A stretch of DNA of 64,000 nt from Chryseobacterium sp. Leaf394 (GTDB lineage: Bacteria > Bacteroidota > Bacteroidia > Flavobacteriales > Weeksellaceae). A model generated the notes under the pieces. The model had not been told where the DNA came from and made no database searches. It was given only the letters and a program-made list of their open reading frames with translations. The stretch covers positions 1,118,730-1,182,729 of the forward strand of contig NZ_LMQH01000011.1 of the NCBI RefSeq assembly GCF_001424105.1. The letters are read 5' to 3'. How positions within the stretch are numbered: the stretch's first letter is position 1; each line of letters begins with the position of its first letter. Made by a program: the position numbers and the translations under genes. Positions 1 to 9,873 of the stretch are shown in pieces.

Positions 1-2
1 TT

Positions 3-1880
3 GCCGGAGCTTTATTTGTGGCTTCATTTTATTACTCCCAAACTTATCCTGTCTCTTCAATCTCTCCGGAAATTAAAAAAAATGCCAGTGCGGTCATCCG
101 AAGTGAAAGCACTCAGGTTGAAATTAATAAGATCGATGAGATCATTTATAAAAATTATTCTGCGGTAAGCGTTCTTAACAAAGAAGCGGTGAGTTTTGCT
201 GTTCCAAAAATATTTTATCAGAAAGGCGATGTCATCAGCAATGTAAAAGTTGTGGTTTATGACGAAAGCGGAAAGAAAATTAAATCATTTTCCAAAGGTG
301 ATTTTCTGGATATCGCAGCGAACAGTCAGGGATCTTTTTATTCAGACAGCAGGGCGTTAATTTTGTCTTATACTCCATCTGTATTTCCGTATACCGTAGA
401 GTTTTCATATGAACAGAAAGATGAAAGCACGGTTTTTATTCCCGATTTTACGCCGTTCGCCAATTTCAATATTTCCCTTGAAAAAAGTACATTTTCGGTG
501 GTAAACAATTCAGGAATTAATCTCAGATCAAAGGTGTATCCGTCGTCCTTCGGTTACGCGTCCGTAAGTGCCGATGACAAAGGCAATACAAAGACTTATA
601 CTTATCAGAATATTCCTGCGCTGGATGAGGAAGTTTTGGTTCCGAATCCTCAGAAAATTCTGCCTAAAGTAAGTTTTTCTCTTGATGAGTTTAATCTTGT
701 CGGGAAAAAAGGAAAAATTACGACTTGGAAAGATTTCGGATTATGGTATCACAACAGCCTGTTAAAGCCTGTTTCAGCATCTACTCCACAAATCAAGGCG
801 GAAATTGCAGCTTTAAATCTTACCGGAACCAAAGAAGAAAAAATAAAGAAAATCTACCAGTATATGCAGAGCAAGACAAGATATATTTTTGTTTCTCTCG
901 GAATTGGCGGATGGCAGCCAATGTTACCGGATGATGTTCAGAAAAAGGGCTACGGAGATTGTAAAGGTCTTACCAATTATATGAAAATACTGCTTGATGA
1001 AGCTGGAATAGAATCGCATTACGCTATCATCAATTCAAATCCCTCAGCAATAAGTTTTGATAAAGACTTTCCGAAGATGGGTGGTAACCACGTTATTCTG
1101 GTAATTCCGACTGAAAAAGGAAATATCTGGCTGGAAAATACATCGCAGGAAATTGCTTTTAACCATTTGAGCTACAGTACTACAGACAGAAATGTTTTGG
1201 CGGTGAAACCATCCGGAATAGAAATTATTGATACTCCGAATTACACAGCACAGCAAAACAGAGAAAAACAGTTGATTAATATCGTTTTGAATGCTGATAA
1301 AACCATTAACGGAAAAGCAAAGATGCAGTATACCGGAAATCAGTATGATTTTAATCTTGGATTTGCGGGTTTGTCTCAAAAAGAAAGAAATGACGCTTTA
1401 AAGTCACAGATGTCTATGCTGAATTTTGAGAATCTTGAAATGAATGACTTTAAAAATGACCGCGATGTGGCATCCATTAATTATGATCTTAGTTTTAAAG
1501 CTTTAAACTACTCAAAACTGGTGGGCAGCAGTCTTATTTTCAGAGCCGTACCTATTTATTCAGAAGGCTTTTTTCATGATAATGAGACAAGAAATTTACC
1601 GTTCGAAACAAAATTTGCCTACGAAGACGATTACGAAATCGCTTACGAACTTCCCGAAGGCTACTTCATTGAAGAATTGCCACAAAACGGAATTTTAACT
1701 TCTGAATTTGGAACATACAGCCTGAGTTTTGAGAAAAAAGAGGCTCAGCTGATTGTAAAAAGAGTTATTCAGATAAAAAAAGGCATTTACAACAAAGAAA
1801 AATACAACGATTATGTAAGCTTCAGAAAAAAAATTCTGAATGCGGACAACTCAAAAATAATGATCTCCAAAAAATCTTAA
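3..1880 (+). CDS. Exported DUF3857/transglutaminase-like protein, 5' end outside window
   Basis: The frame is open from the window edge, so the true start lies upstream; residue numbers here count from the GTG at 18. The first visible residues (AGALFVASFYYSQ) resemble the end of a signal peptide, so export is likely. The first ~260 residues fit the beta-rich DUF3857 region. A transglutaminase-like core follows, with Cys315 in GDCKG, His358 in GGNHVIL and Glu373 in WLENTS, an apparently intact Cys-His-acid triad. A beta-rich C-terminal tail ends the protein. It is the first of three tandem paralogues only 2 nt apart, so one operon is likely. The family is common in Bacteroidetes; the substrate is unknown and could be protein crosslinking or peptidase-like chemistry. 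Confidence 0.85.
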   Translation, partial: AGALFVASFYYSQTYPVSSISPEIKKNASAVIRSESTQVEINKIDEIIYKNYSAVSVLNKEAVSFAVPKIFYQKGDVISNVKVVVYDESGKKIKSFSKGDFLDIAANSQGSFYSDSRALILSYTPSVFPYTVEFSYEQKDESTVFIPDFTPFANFNISLEKSTFSVVNNSGINLRSKVYPSSFGYASVSADDKGNTKTYTYQNIPALDEEVLVPNPQKILPKVSFSLDEFNLVGKKGKITTWKDFGLWYHNSLLKPVSASTPQIKAEIAALNLTGTKEEKIKKIYQYMQSKTRYIFVSLGIGGWQPMLPDDVQKKGYGDCKGLTNYMKILLDEAGIESHYAIINSNPSAISFDKDFPKMGGNHVILVIPTEKGNIWLENTSQEIAFNHLSYSTTDRNVLAVKPSGIEIIDTPNYTAQQNREKQLINIVLNADKTINGKAKMQYTGNQYDFNLGFAGLSQKERNDALKSQMSMLNFENLEMNDFKNDRDVASINYDLSFKALNYSKLVGSSLIFRAVPIYSEGFFHDNETRNLPFETKFAYEDDYEIAYELPEGYFIEELPQNGILTSEFGTYSLSFEKKEAQLIVKRVIQIKKGIYNKEKYNDYVSFRKKILNADNSKIMISKKS

Positions 1881-1882
1881 CC

Positions 1883-3823
1883 ATGAAAAAAATATTATTA
1901 ACCTTCTGCTGTGTTTCAGCAGCATTTCTGTATTCTCAAAAACATGAGTTTCTGAAAATGCCCAAATTTACAATTGAAGATTTAAAAAAAACAAAGTCTG
2001 CAATTGATGAGAAAGCACCGGCAGAAATACTTTACCGTTCAGTTCACTACAGAATTGACGATACTTCCGGCGATCTTCTGAAAAATATTTCCTACAGAAT
2101 AAAGGTTTATGATAAAGATAAAGTGGAGGATTGGATGAATCTCGAAATCTCGCTCTATGACAATAATTCCGGAAGTAAAGAGGCTTTGAGATCAATGAAA
2201 GCTGTAGTATACAATCTTGAAAACGATAAAATTGCAGAAACAAAAGTTGATAAGAGTTCGAAATTTAAATCCAAGGAAAATAAGCATACTACTGTAAACA
2301 AATTTGCTTTCCCCAACATCAAAAACGGATCTGTAATTGAGTACAGATATGAAGTTTCGTCGCCTTTTGTCTATCAGGTTCCGATGGCATATATCGAGCT
2401 TGATATTCCCTCTGAGTACACAGAATACGTTTTTGAATCACCTGTGGAAATGTCTTATCACATCGACTTTACCGGTAGTCTTGCTCCTAAACACCGGAAA
2501 GTGGAAGAGGCGCAACTCTATGGCAGAACTACAAAAACTTACCGTTTTGCCTATGAAGATTTAAAAGCATTTAAATCTGAAAAGTTTGTAAAAAATGAAG
2601 ACAATTACCGCACAAAAATACGTGCTGAACTGCATTCTACTTTTTTCAATAACAATTTAAAAATGTATACATCTACATGGGAAGATATCAGGAAAAAACT
2701 TTGGGATGATGAAGATTTCGGAAGTCAGTATAAAAAAGACAGGGCCGTGAAAGAGATAATGCCTGCCGAAATATTGAGTGAGAAGGATGAGATTGCAAGA
2801 GCAAATAAGATTCATAATTTCGTAAAAACCAATTATATCTGGAACGAAAACAACGGATATTACGCAGAAAATGGAGTGAAAAATCTTATCAAGACAAAAA
2901 CCGGCAATTGCGGAGATTTAAATCTGATGCTGTTGAGTATGTTCAGAAGTTCTGGTATTAAAGCGTATCCGGTTTTGATTTCTACCATTAAAAACGGAAA
3001 TGTAAATGTAACTTTTCCCAATGTCGGAAACTTTAATTACATGATAGTCTGTGCTGAAATCAATGGGAAATCTTATCTGTTTGATGCAACATCAAAACAG
3101 TCTGCAGAAGGAATTCTACCATCAAGAGTCTGGAACAACACAGGTTTACTTCTGAAGGATGATAAGGCTGATGTCATCAGTATCAACAATATCAAAATGT
3201 CTTATAATTATCTGACGACGAAGGCTAAAATCAATGAAAACGGCAGTATCAGTGGGATTTATGAAGATAAAGATGTTGGTTTGTTCGCCATGAATGCAAA
3301 AGAAAATTACGATGAAAATCAGGAAAAATACAGGAAACAGTACAAAGAAAATTTCTCAGTAGATTTTACAGATATAAAAACGAACGTCCTTGAAAACGGG
3401 GACTTTGAATCTAAAATGAGTTTCAGTTCTGAAAACCTGATTGATAATGTCGGAAAGAAAAAGATTTTTAATCCTTTGCTGTTTCTGCATTCGACAGGTA
3501 ATGATTTCAGTCAGACTGAAGATAGAAAATACATGATCGATTTTATTTCTCCCGTCTCAAAAATTAAAACAGTTGAAATTGAAATTCCTGAAGGTTACGA
3601 AATCAGTGATTTGCCAAAAAGCAAAAAAATTGTCACTGAAGATAAGGAAATCAGCTACTCGTATATCGTGGAGAAAACCGATAGAAAAGTAAAGGTTATT
3701 TCACAATACAAAATAGCAAGTGCAGATTATCCTAAAGAATATTATCCTGCCTTCAAACAGATCTGGAAGGTTATTTCTGACAGTGAAAGCCAGGTGATGA
3801 GTTTAACGAAAACAAAGCAGTAA
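1883..3823 (+). CDS. Exported DUF3857/transglutaminase-like protein, triad partly lost
   Basis: This 646-residue paralogue of the preceding gene has its own signal peptide (MKKILLTFCCVSAAFLYSQ). The ATG at 1883 is chosen because it opens that signal peptide and lies 2 nt after the previous stop. The core keeps the nucleophile Cys343 in GNCGDLN, but the position of the catalytic His holds Tyr386 (NFNYMIV). The acid is Asp401 in LFDATS. The 43- and 15-residue spacings equal those of the first paralogue, so the alignment is secure. Loss of His suggests reduced or altered catalysis. The product is probably periplasmic or surface-associated. Function is unknown. Confidence 0.88.
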   Translation: MKKILLTFCCVSAAFLYSQKHEFLKMPKFTIEDLKKTKSAIDEKAPAEILYRSVHYRIDDTSGDLLKNISYRIKVYDKDKVEDWMNLEISLYDNNSGSKEALRSMKAVVYNLENDKIAETKVDKSSKFKSKENKHTTVNKFAFPNIKNGSVIEYRYEVSSPFVYQVPMAYIELDIPSEYTEYVFESPVEMSYHIDFTGSLAPKHRKVEEAQLYGRTTKTYRFAYEDLKAFKSEKFVKNEDNYRTKIRAELHSTFFNNNLKMYTSTWEDIRKKLWDDEDFGSQYKKDRAVKEIMPAEILSEKDEIARANKIHNFVKTNYIWNENNGYYAENGVKNLIKTKTGNCGDLNLMLLSMFRSSGIKAYPVLISTIKNGNVNVTFPNVGNFNYMIVCAEINGKSYLFDATSKQSAEGILPSRVWNNTGLLLKDDKADVISINNIKMSYNYLTTKAKINENGSISGIYEDKDVGLFAMNAKENYDENQEKYRKQYKENFSVDFTDIKTNVLENGDFESKMSFSSENLIDNVGKKKIFNPLLFLHSTGNDFSQTEDRKYMIDFISPVSKIKTVEIEIPEGYEISDLPKSKKIVTEDKEISYSYIVEKTDRKVKVISQYKIASADYPKEYYPAFKQIWKVISDSESQVMSLTKTKQ

Positions 3824-3825
3824 TA

Positions 3826-5733
3826 ATGATAAAACGATTTGCGGTAGGATTAGTAATGTTTTCAAATCTTTATTTTTCGCAACACAAATTTTTAGAGTAC
3901 CCTGTGATTAATGAGGAGGAACTGAAAAAATCAAAATCACTTATTGATCAATCCGCTGCGGCGGAGATTCTTTACAACAGTATACGGTATAATATTGAAG
4001 GCCTGTCGGCAGAGAAAACTTATTTTTCGAAAATAAAAATTTTTGACAGAAAAAGATCTGAGAAATGGCTGAATATCGAGATTCCTGTAATGTCTGGTGA
4101 GATGATTTCCGGTTTTATAGTTAATGTATATCATCATAATAATGGGAAGGTAGAGAAATTGAGCTATAACAAAAAAGAGCAGCTCAAGGAAAATGTAGTG
4201 AAAGGTTTAAAATTTTACAAAATGGCGATCCCTGATGTGGCAGATGGCGATGTGATCGAATATTCTTACAAACTCGATACGGGAATTTTTAATGTTAGCT
4301 GCTACCTCGAACATGATATTCCTGTTGTATATCAGGAGTATAACCTGGAATATCCTGACGATATTATTTATACATTTAATAATGCTGGGAGTCTTTTACA
4401 ACCGAAACATCATGAGTCAAAACTCGACAGCCGTTTGGGAAAAGCATACAGAAGTGAAAGATTTGCCTTCGCCGATATGAAGCCGGTGAAGCAGGAAAAG
4501 CATGTGAAAAATATTGACAGATTCAGAAAAAGGATCAAACCTGAACTTCAGAAGTACACGTTCGGAAACTATAGTTATGAATATGCAAGAACATGGAATA
4601 AAATTGCAAAAAATCTTGATGGAAATGATAACTTTGGAGGTTTTCTAAAATCTTCAGTAAAAAATGTTTTGTCTGAAGAAATTAAAACAACAATAAAAAA
4701 AACAGACCGGGCAGACAAGATTTTTGCATATGTAAAAACGAACTTCAGGTGGAAAGATGATTATGGAATCATCACAAGTCAAACTCCTAAACAACTGGTA
4801 AAAGAAAAATCAGGAAATGCGGCAGACGTCAATTTGCTTTTGGTAAGTCTTATGCGGAGTGCTGGTCTGGAAGCTAATCCGCTGCTGATTTCCACTGTAA
4901 ATAATGGAATTTTAAATATCGTCTCTCCCAATGTCAATAATCTGAATTTTGTATTGGCAGCAGTGAAAATTGATGGTCAGTATTATTTCTATGATGCGAC
5001 TTCACCAAACTCAAAAGCAAACCTGCTTCCGGAAAGAGACTGGAATGACTTTGGTATTTTGGTTGAGGGAGAGAAAGCTACCGATATCTCCTTTTCAAAC
5101 ACAAACAACAGCACGAAAAATTTATTTGTAAAAGCTAAATTAGATTTGGAGAATTCTCAAATTAGAGGTAATTTTTCTCAGAAAGAAACCGGAATGTATG
5201 CTATCGAAACATACGACTCTTACGAATATAGTCCTGTAAAATATAATGATGCTTTCAAAGCTCAATTAAATATTACCACTGCAAATGTTGAGACCAAAAA
5301 GATAGCAGACGGTGAGATGCACTCCACATTACTTTTTACTGATAACGGAAATATTGATATCGTTGGTTCAAAAATAATTTTAAATCCATTATTATTTTTA
5401 AAAGCACAAAATCATGGTTTTGATCAGGTGGAAGAACGAATAAACTCAATTGATTTTGTCTCACCGAATCACCACACAAAGACTGTAGAAATCGAAATTC
5501 CTGAAGGTTATAAGATAGCTGAGATGCCAAAACCGCAGAGTACCAGAACTGATGACGACGAGGTGTCTTACAGGTATAAATGCGAAATTTTGAAAGACAA
5601 TATTTTGCGGGTAACCTCTGAAATTAAAATTGCTAGTGGAAACTATCCCAGAGAATACTATCCTTTTTTCAAACAGGTTTATAAATTAATTTCTGATGCC
5701 GAAAATCAGGTCATCAGTTTAACAAAAAAATAA
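3826..5733 (+). CDS. Exported DUF3857/transglutaminase-like pseudoenzyme
   Basis: This 635-residue third tandem paralogue has a signal peptide (MIKRFAVGLVMFSNLYFSQ) and starts 2 nt after the previous stop. It is alignable throughout with the second gene; both share an N-terminal KFLEYP/EFLKMP-like block and a C-terminal SQVMSLTK/NQVISLTK end. The catalytic Cys is replaced by Ala332 (GNAADVN) and the His by Phe375 (LNFVLA), leaving only Asp390 (FYDATS). Spacing is again 43 and 15 residues. It should therefore lack transglutaminase chemistry and may be a binding or scaffold partner of the other two; that role is inference. A strong hairpin terminator follows. Confidence 0.88.
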   Translation: MIKRFAVGLVMFSNLYFSQHKFLEYPVINEEELKKSKSLIDQSAAAEILYNSIRYNIEGLSAEKTYFSKIKIFDRKRSEKWLNIEIPVMSGEMISGFIVNVYHHNNGKVEKLSYNKKEQLKENVVKGLKFYKMAIPDVADGDVIEYSYKLDTGIFNVSCYLEHDIPVVYQEYNLEYPDDIIYTFNNAGSLLQPKHHESKLDSRLGKAYRSERFAFADMKPVKQEKHVKNIDRFRKRIKPELQKYTFGNYSYEYARTWNKIAKNLDGNDNFGGFLKSSVKNVLSEEIKTTIKKTDRADKIFAYVKTNFRWKDDYGIITSQTPKQLVKEKSGNAADVNLLLVSLMRSAGLEANPLLISTVNNGILNIVSPNVNNLNFVLAAVKIDGQYYFYDATSPNSKANLLPERDWNDFGILVEGEKATDISFSNTNNSTKNLFVKAKLDLENSQIRGNFSQKETGMYAIETYDSYEYSPVKYNDAFKAQLNITTANVETKKIADGEMHSTLLFTDNGNIDIVGSKIILNPLLFLKAQNHGFDQVEERINSIDFVSPNHHTKTVEIEIPEGYKIAEMPKPQSTRTDDDEVSYRYKCEILKDNILRVTSEIKIASGNYPREYYPFFKQVYKLISDAENQVISLTKK

Positions 5734-5740
5734 AAACATA

Positions 5741-5768
5741 AAAAACCATTCACATTTGAATGGTTTTT
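5741..5768 (+). terminator. Rho-independent terminator after the transglutaminase operon
   Basis: A perfect 12-bp stem (AAAAACCATTCA / TGAATGGTTTTT) with a CATT loop ends in a T run, 8 nt after the stop at 5733. Confidence 0.88.
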
Positions 5769-5792
5769 GCATTCAAAAGCTAAAATTGTTGT

Positions 5793-6614
5793 ATGAAAAA
5801 ATCTGCCTTAGTACTCGCCATCGGAATTTGCGCATCTTTTATGTCCTGTAAGGAGGAGAAAAAGGTTGATGTGGCAACCAGCTCAGTTCCGTCGACAGAA
5901 AAATTTGTTGTAGATTCAATTTCGGTAAAAGATTCGTTAGTGATGAGCCCAAAACTCTCACTTGAGTACCGTTCGGAGGTTCTGCTGTATCCTTCAGTTA
6001 AAAATAAAGCTTTGCTGGACAGTATTTATTTCATCTATAAAGGCATCACAGATTTTTCTATTAATGGAATGCAGGATTTCCTTCAGAAAGATAAAAATGA
6101 TTATTTTGACGATACAAAAAAGCGCAGCAAAGACTGGCTTTCAGATATTAGTTACAAGCAGAGCTGGTACACGAGTTTCAAGATGACGCAGACCTCGCAT
6201 AAAAATGATTTTCTGCAGATGGAATATCTTTCTTCAGCCTATGAAGGCGGCGCTCATGATAACTATTGGTTTTCAAACAGGGTTTTTGATTTAAAGAACA
6301 GTAAAAAACTGACTCTATCGGACATAACAACGATGCCTGAGGCAAAAATTTCGCAGATCCTGAAGAAAAATATGGATAAAATTCACAGTGGAACTACCGA
6401 TTCTCGGGGAGATGTGAAAAATTCTGATATGCTTCTCGTAGATGTGATTGAACCGAATGAGAATTTTTATTTTGATGAGAAAAATCTTTATTTCCATTAC
6501 AGTCCCTATGAAATTGCGGCCTTTGCTGCCGGCGATATCGTGATTCCGGTATCCTGGATTGAATTGCAGGGAACATTGAAACCTGAATTTCAACAAAGAT
6601 TAAATTTGAAGTAG
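5793..6614 (+). CDS. DUF3298/RsiV-like lipoprotein
   Basis: This 273-residue protein has a lipoprotein signal ending in FMSC (Cys19), so it should be anchored to a membrane. A low-complexity linker follows, then a globular domain with the block YEGGAHDNYWFSNRVFDL and a C-terminal PYEIAAFAAGDIVIPVSW segment, both typical of the DUF3298/RsiV-type family. In Bacillus, RsiV binds lysozyme, but here there is no sigma-factor partner and no cytoplasmic anti-sigma region, so that role should not be transferred. It stands between two terminators, so it is probably a single-gene transcript. The next gene is a diverged copy. Confidence 0.82.
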   Translation: MKKSALVLAIGICASFMSCKEEKKVDVATSSVPSTEKFVVDSISVKDSLVMSPKLSLEYRSEVLLYPSVKNKALLDSIYFIYKGITDFSINGMQDFLQKDKNDYFDDTKKRSKDWLSDISYKQSWYTSFKMTQTSHKNDFLQMEYLSSAYEGGAHDNYWFSNRVFDLKNSKKLTLSDITTMPEAKISQILKKNMDKIHSGTTDSRGDVKNSDMLLVDVIEPNENFYFDEKNLYFHYSPYEIAAFAAGDIVIPVSWIELQGTLKPEFQQRLNLK

Positions 6615-6656
6615 ATTAAAAATAATCAGTTCAAAAACTTTGAAATAGAAATTTAT

Positions 6657-6689
6657 AAAACTTTCCAAATACTGATTTTGGAAAGTTTT
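6657..6689 (+). terminator. Rho-independent terminator
   Basis: A 13-bp perfect stem (AAAACTTTCCAAA / TTTGGAAAGTTTT) with a 7-nt loop and T run follows the DUF3298 gene ending at 6614. Confidence 0.85.
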
Positions 6690-6714
6690 TTGCTTTCAGT
6701 CTGAAAAAATATTC

Positions 6715-7509
6715 ATGAAAAAAATTGCCGTGGCACTGTCCGTTTTCGCCTTATTTGCATCCTGCAAAAAGAATGTTGCACAGACTCAGGTTACCAAAAC
6801 TGAAGACAGCATAAAAATTGAGAAACAAAATCCTGAACTTACCATCGACTCACTGCTCGTGCACGATTCCGCAAAAATTTCTAAAAACCTTTCTGCAGAA
6901 TTTAGACAGAAGTTATTGACTTTTGAAGGTTTAGAAAAAAAAGTCCTTGACAGCCTTTATTTTGGAGAACTTCTTTTAAAAGATCAGCCAATGGAGGACT
7001 TTTCGAAAGAAAAGATTCTTCAACGGATGAATGACAATATGAAAAATTATTTTGCAGAGACAAAAACGGGAGAGGAAGATTTTGTAAGAGAGTATAAACA
7101 GACATGGGACCAGATTTCTGATATGAAAGTTTTCTCGAAGACCAAAGACTATCTCACCATACAGTATAACGGTTACGGCTTCAGTGGGGGAGCTCACGGT
7201 TATGGATATGATCTTTATAAAGTGGTTGACCTTAAAAATCAGTCAGTTATTCAATTGTCTGATCTTATTGACAGTTCAAAAATCACATGGAAACCCATTT
7301 TATTGAAACATGTTGACAGAGAAATGCTTTTCGATGAAAATATTACAGCAAACAATAACTTTTATTTCGATTCGAATTCTCTCACATTTATTTACAATCA
7401 GTATGAAATTGGTCCTTACGCCGCCGGAATAATTGAAATCAAAGTTCCGTTTTCAGAAATTAAACAGGCTTTAAAACCTGAATTTAAAAAGAGACTCAAC
7501 ATTAACTAA
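6715..7509 (+). CDS. DUF3298/RsiV-like lipoprotein, tandem paralogue
   Basis: This 264-residue protein has a lipoprotein signal MKKIAVALSVFALFASC (lipobox Cys17). It shares with the preceding gene the core FSGGAHGYGYDLYKVVDL and the tail PYAAGIIEIKVPFSEI...LKPEF, and even the closing residues (QRLNLK versus KRLNIN), showing tandem duplication followed by strong divergence. A separate terminator precedes and follows it, so the two copies are probably expressed independently. Likely an envelope lipoprotein of unknown ligand. Confidence 0.82.
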   Translation: MKKIAVALSVFALFASCKKNVAQTQVTKTEDSIKIEKQNPELTIDSLLVHDSAKISKNLSAEFRQKLLTFEGLEKKVLDSLYFGELLLKDQPMEDFSKEKILQRMNDNMKNYFAETKTGEEDFVREYKQTWDQISDMKVFSKTKDYLTIQYNGYGFSGGAHGYGYDLYKVVDLKNQSVIQLSDLIDSSKITWKPILLKHVDREMLFDENITANNNFYFDSNSLTFIYNQYEIGPYAAGIIEIKVPFSEIKQALKPEFKKRLNIN

Positions 7510-7513
7510 TATT

Positions 7514-7541
7514 AATGCTTCCGGATCAGGAAGCATTTTTT
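7514..7541 (+). terminator. Rho-independent terminator
   Basis: The stem AATGCTTCC / GGAAGCATT (9 bp, 6-nt loop) is followed by a T run, 4 nt after the stop at 7509. It lies just 11 nt before the next start codon. Confidence 0.85.
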
Positions 7542-7552
7542 ATTTTTACAAA

Positions 7553-8404
7553 ATGGAAAAAGTAGCTTTCATTATCAATCCTTTTTCAGCCAAAAAAAAT
7601 TATCAGCCTTTTCTTAGCGAGCTGAAAGCAAAAGTAGAAAATCCTTTGTACTACATTTCAGAATCAATTCCGGGGACGGATGAGTTTATCAGACAGAACT
7701 ATGATAATGTGGAAATTTTTGTAGCGATTGGAGGGGACGGAACGATTTCTACGGTAGCAGGCAATATCATCAATTCAGAAAAAATACTTGCCATATTTCC
7801 GGCAGGTTCTGGAAACGGTTTTTCCAACGAAACGCAGTTCAGTAAAAATCTGGATGAGCTTTTAGCTAAAATTAAATTTAAAAAATTCCGGAAAATTGAT
7901 ACGTTTACCGTTAATGAAAGGCTTTCCATCAATGTTTCAGGCACGGGTTTCGACGGTAAAGTCGTGAAGGAATTTGAAAAAACCAGCCGTGGATTCAAAA
8001 ATTACATCAAAGTTTCTCTGAAAACATTTTTCAGTTACAAACCTATCAAACTGAAATTTTCTGATGAAAAATACAGTCAGTACAACGGTAAATATCTGAT
8101 GGTAAACATCGCAAATACCCGTCAGTTCGGCAACAATGCTTATATCGCACCAATGGCAAGCAAAAGTGACGGTTTGGTAGATATGGTTTTGGTTAAAAAA
8201 TTTCCGCTGACCTATTCACCTTTGTTTGCATTCAGGATGTTTACGAAAAAACTGAAAGAAGATGACTACATCACTTATCTGCCGGTCTCAGAAATTGAAT
8301 TTAAAGTGAATACCAAAAACTGGCATCTGGACGGTGAGTTCAACAGAATAGAATCTCCGATCCGCATCAAAGTGCAGCCGGCAAGTCTGAACATTTTGAT
8401 CTGA
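7553..8404 (+). CDS. Diacylglycerol/lipid kinase family protein
   Basis: This 283-residue cytoplasmic protein belongs to the DAGK/LCB5 catalytic family, which phosphorylates lipid hydroxyl groups with ATP. The nucleotide-binding signature GGDGTISTVAG lies near residues 61-71 and the second glycine-rich block FPAGSGNGF near 82-90. The C-terminal half carries the family's beta-sandwich with LDGEF near the end. Length is normal for the family (about 290). The substrate cannot be told from sequence; diacylglycerol, undecaprenol or a sphingoid base (which some Bacteroidetes make) are possible. ATG at 7553 fits the usual start (KVAFIINPFSAK). Confidence 0.88.
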   Translation: MEKVAFIINPFSAKKNYQPFLSELKAKVENPLYYISESIPGTDEFIRQNYDNVEIFVAIGGDGTISTVAGNIINSEKILAIFPAGSGNGFSNETQFSKNLDELLAKIKFKKFRKIDTFTVNERLSINVSGTGFDGKVVKEFEKTSRGFKNYIKVSLKTFFSYKPIKLKFSDEKYSQYNGKYLMVNIANTRQFGNNAYIAPMASKSDGLVDMVLVKKFPLTYSPLFAFRMFTKKLKEDDYITYLPVSEIEFKVNTKNWHLDGEFNRIESPIRIKVQPASLNILI

Positions 8405-8470
8405 AAATAAAAAGAAAATATTCAAAAAGGCTGTTATTTTCTGAACATCACAGTTCTCAGAATGAAATAA

Positions 8471-8505
8471 CCCTGCCAGCGTTCAAAATGCTGGCAGGGC
8501 TATTT
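8471..8505. terminator. Bidirectional terminator between convergent genes
   Basis: A 10-bp GC-rich stem CCCTGCCAGC / GCTGGCAGGG, extendable through the loop, has A-rich sequence on the left and T-rich on the right. It separates the convergent kinase gene and dctA. Confidence 0.8.
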
Positions 8506-8545
8506 TTATCGTTTGGATTAACTTAAATTATTTAAAAACTAATTT

Positions 8546-9826
8546 TCAAACTTCCAGTTTCTTTTCAATCTCATTTGGATTTGCAAGACAATATTTCAGC
8601 TGCTCTTTATCAAGTTGCTTTTCCCAGTTGGCCACAACAACTGTCGCCACAGAATTTCCAATGACATTCGTTAAGGCACGGCATTCACTCATAAATTTGT
8701 CGATTCCCAATATCAATGTCATCCCTGCAATTGGTATTTCGGGAACTACTGCCAATGTTGCAGCCAAGGTGACAAAACCCGCGCCCGTAACTCCTGCAGC
8801 TCCTTTAGAACTCAACATTGCAACTAAAAGAAGCATCAGTTGTTTTTCGAGGGAAAGATCTACATTCAAAGCCTGTGCAATAAAAAGTGAAGCCAATGTC
8901 ATGTAAATATTTGTTCCGTCAAGATTAAATGAATAACCGGTGGGAACAACAAGACCAACAATGGCTTTCGAACAGCCTGCCTTTTCCATTTTTTCCATAA
9001 TCCCGGGAAGGGCAGATTCTGAAGAACTCGTACCTAAAACCAGAAGAAGTTCTTCCTTAAGATAATACATCAGTTTAAATATATTAAAACCGTTGTACCA
9101 GGCGACAGCTCCCAAAACTACGACAACAAAAAGTGCGGATGTAATGTAGAAAGTTCCCACAAGAAAAATCAGATTAAGAACAGATGCCAAACCGTATTTC
9201 CCTATTGTAAATGCCATAGCACCGAATGCTCCTATTGGTGCAAGTTTCATGAGCATATGAACGATTTTGAAAACCGGAGTAGATAACATCTGGAGAAATT
9301 CGGTTATTTTTCCGCTTTTTTCCTTCGTTAAAACAAGGGCAACTCCAAATAAAATGGCAACTAATAAAACCTGTAGAATATTTTCGCCGACTAAAGGACT
9401 GAAAAGCGTTTCCGGAATGATATTCATAATAAATCCCGTCAGAGTAGTATCGTATGCCTTTTGCTGATATTGTGAGACGTCACCGGAAAGACTTGCGGGA
9501 TCGATATTAAGTCCGGATCCCGGTTGTAAAATATTTCCGACAACCAATCCGATGATCAAAGCTAAAGTGGAGAAAGTGAAAAAGTAGATCATTGCTTTCA
9601 CTGCAATTCTTCCTACTTTTTTCAAATCGGTCATGTGCGCAATTCCCAGAGTAAGTGTAATGAAAATCACCGGAGCAATAATCATTTTCACCAGTTTGAT
9701 AAAGCCGTCACCCAGAGGTTTCATTTTTTCACCGAGTTCAGGATAGAATTTTCCGAGAAGGATTCCCAGAACAATCGCAACAATTACCTGAAAGTACAAT
9801 TGCTGATAAAACTTTTTTGATTTCAA
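8546..9826 (-). CDS. dctA: C4-dicarboxylate:cation symporter DctA-like
   Basis: This 426-residue inner-membrane symporter of the DAACS family imports succinate, fumarate, malate or possibly glutamate with cations. The N-terminus closely follows DctA ([37 protein letters not shown]). The serine-rich reentrant loop [16 protein letters not shown] and the substrate-site region [15 protein letters not shown], then [13 protein letters not shown] and [18 protein letters not shown], are all present. The start is a TTG at 9826, chosen because the next methionine would remove the first helix region and the DctA alignment begins here. A 13-unit heptamer array lies upstream of the gene. Glutamate specificity cannot be ruled out. 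Confidence 0.87.
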   Translation of the reverse strand: MKSKKFYQQLYFQVIVAIVLGILLGKFYPELGEKMKPLGDGFIKLVKMIIAPVIFITLTLGIAHMTDLKKVGRIAVKAMIYFFTFSTLALIIGLVVGNILQPGSGLNIDPASLSGDVSQYQQKAYDTTLTGFIMNIIPETLFSPLVGENILQVLLVAILFGVALVLTKEKSGKITEFLQMLSTPVFKIVHMLMKLAPIGAFGAMAFTIGKYGLASVLNLIFLVGTFYITSALFVVVVLGAVAWYNGFNIFKLMYYLKEELLLVLGTSSSESALPGIMEKMEKAGCSKAIVGLVVPTGYSFNLDGTNIYMTLASLFIAQALNVDLSLEKQLMLLLVAMLSSKGAAGVTGAGFVTLAATLAVVPEIPIAGMTLILGIDKFMSECRALTNVIGNSVATVVVANWEKQLDKEQLKYCLANPNEIEKKLEV

Positions 9827-9873
9827 AGTATAAATTTAGCGGGGAAATTAAGAAATTAAATTAAATAGTAAAT

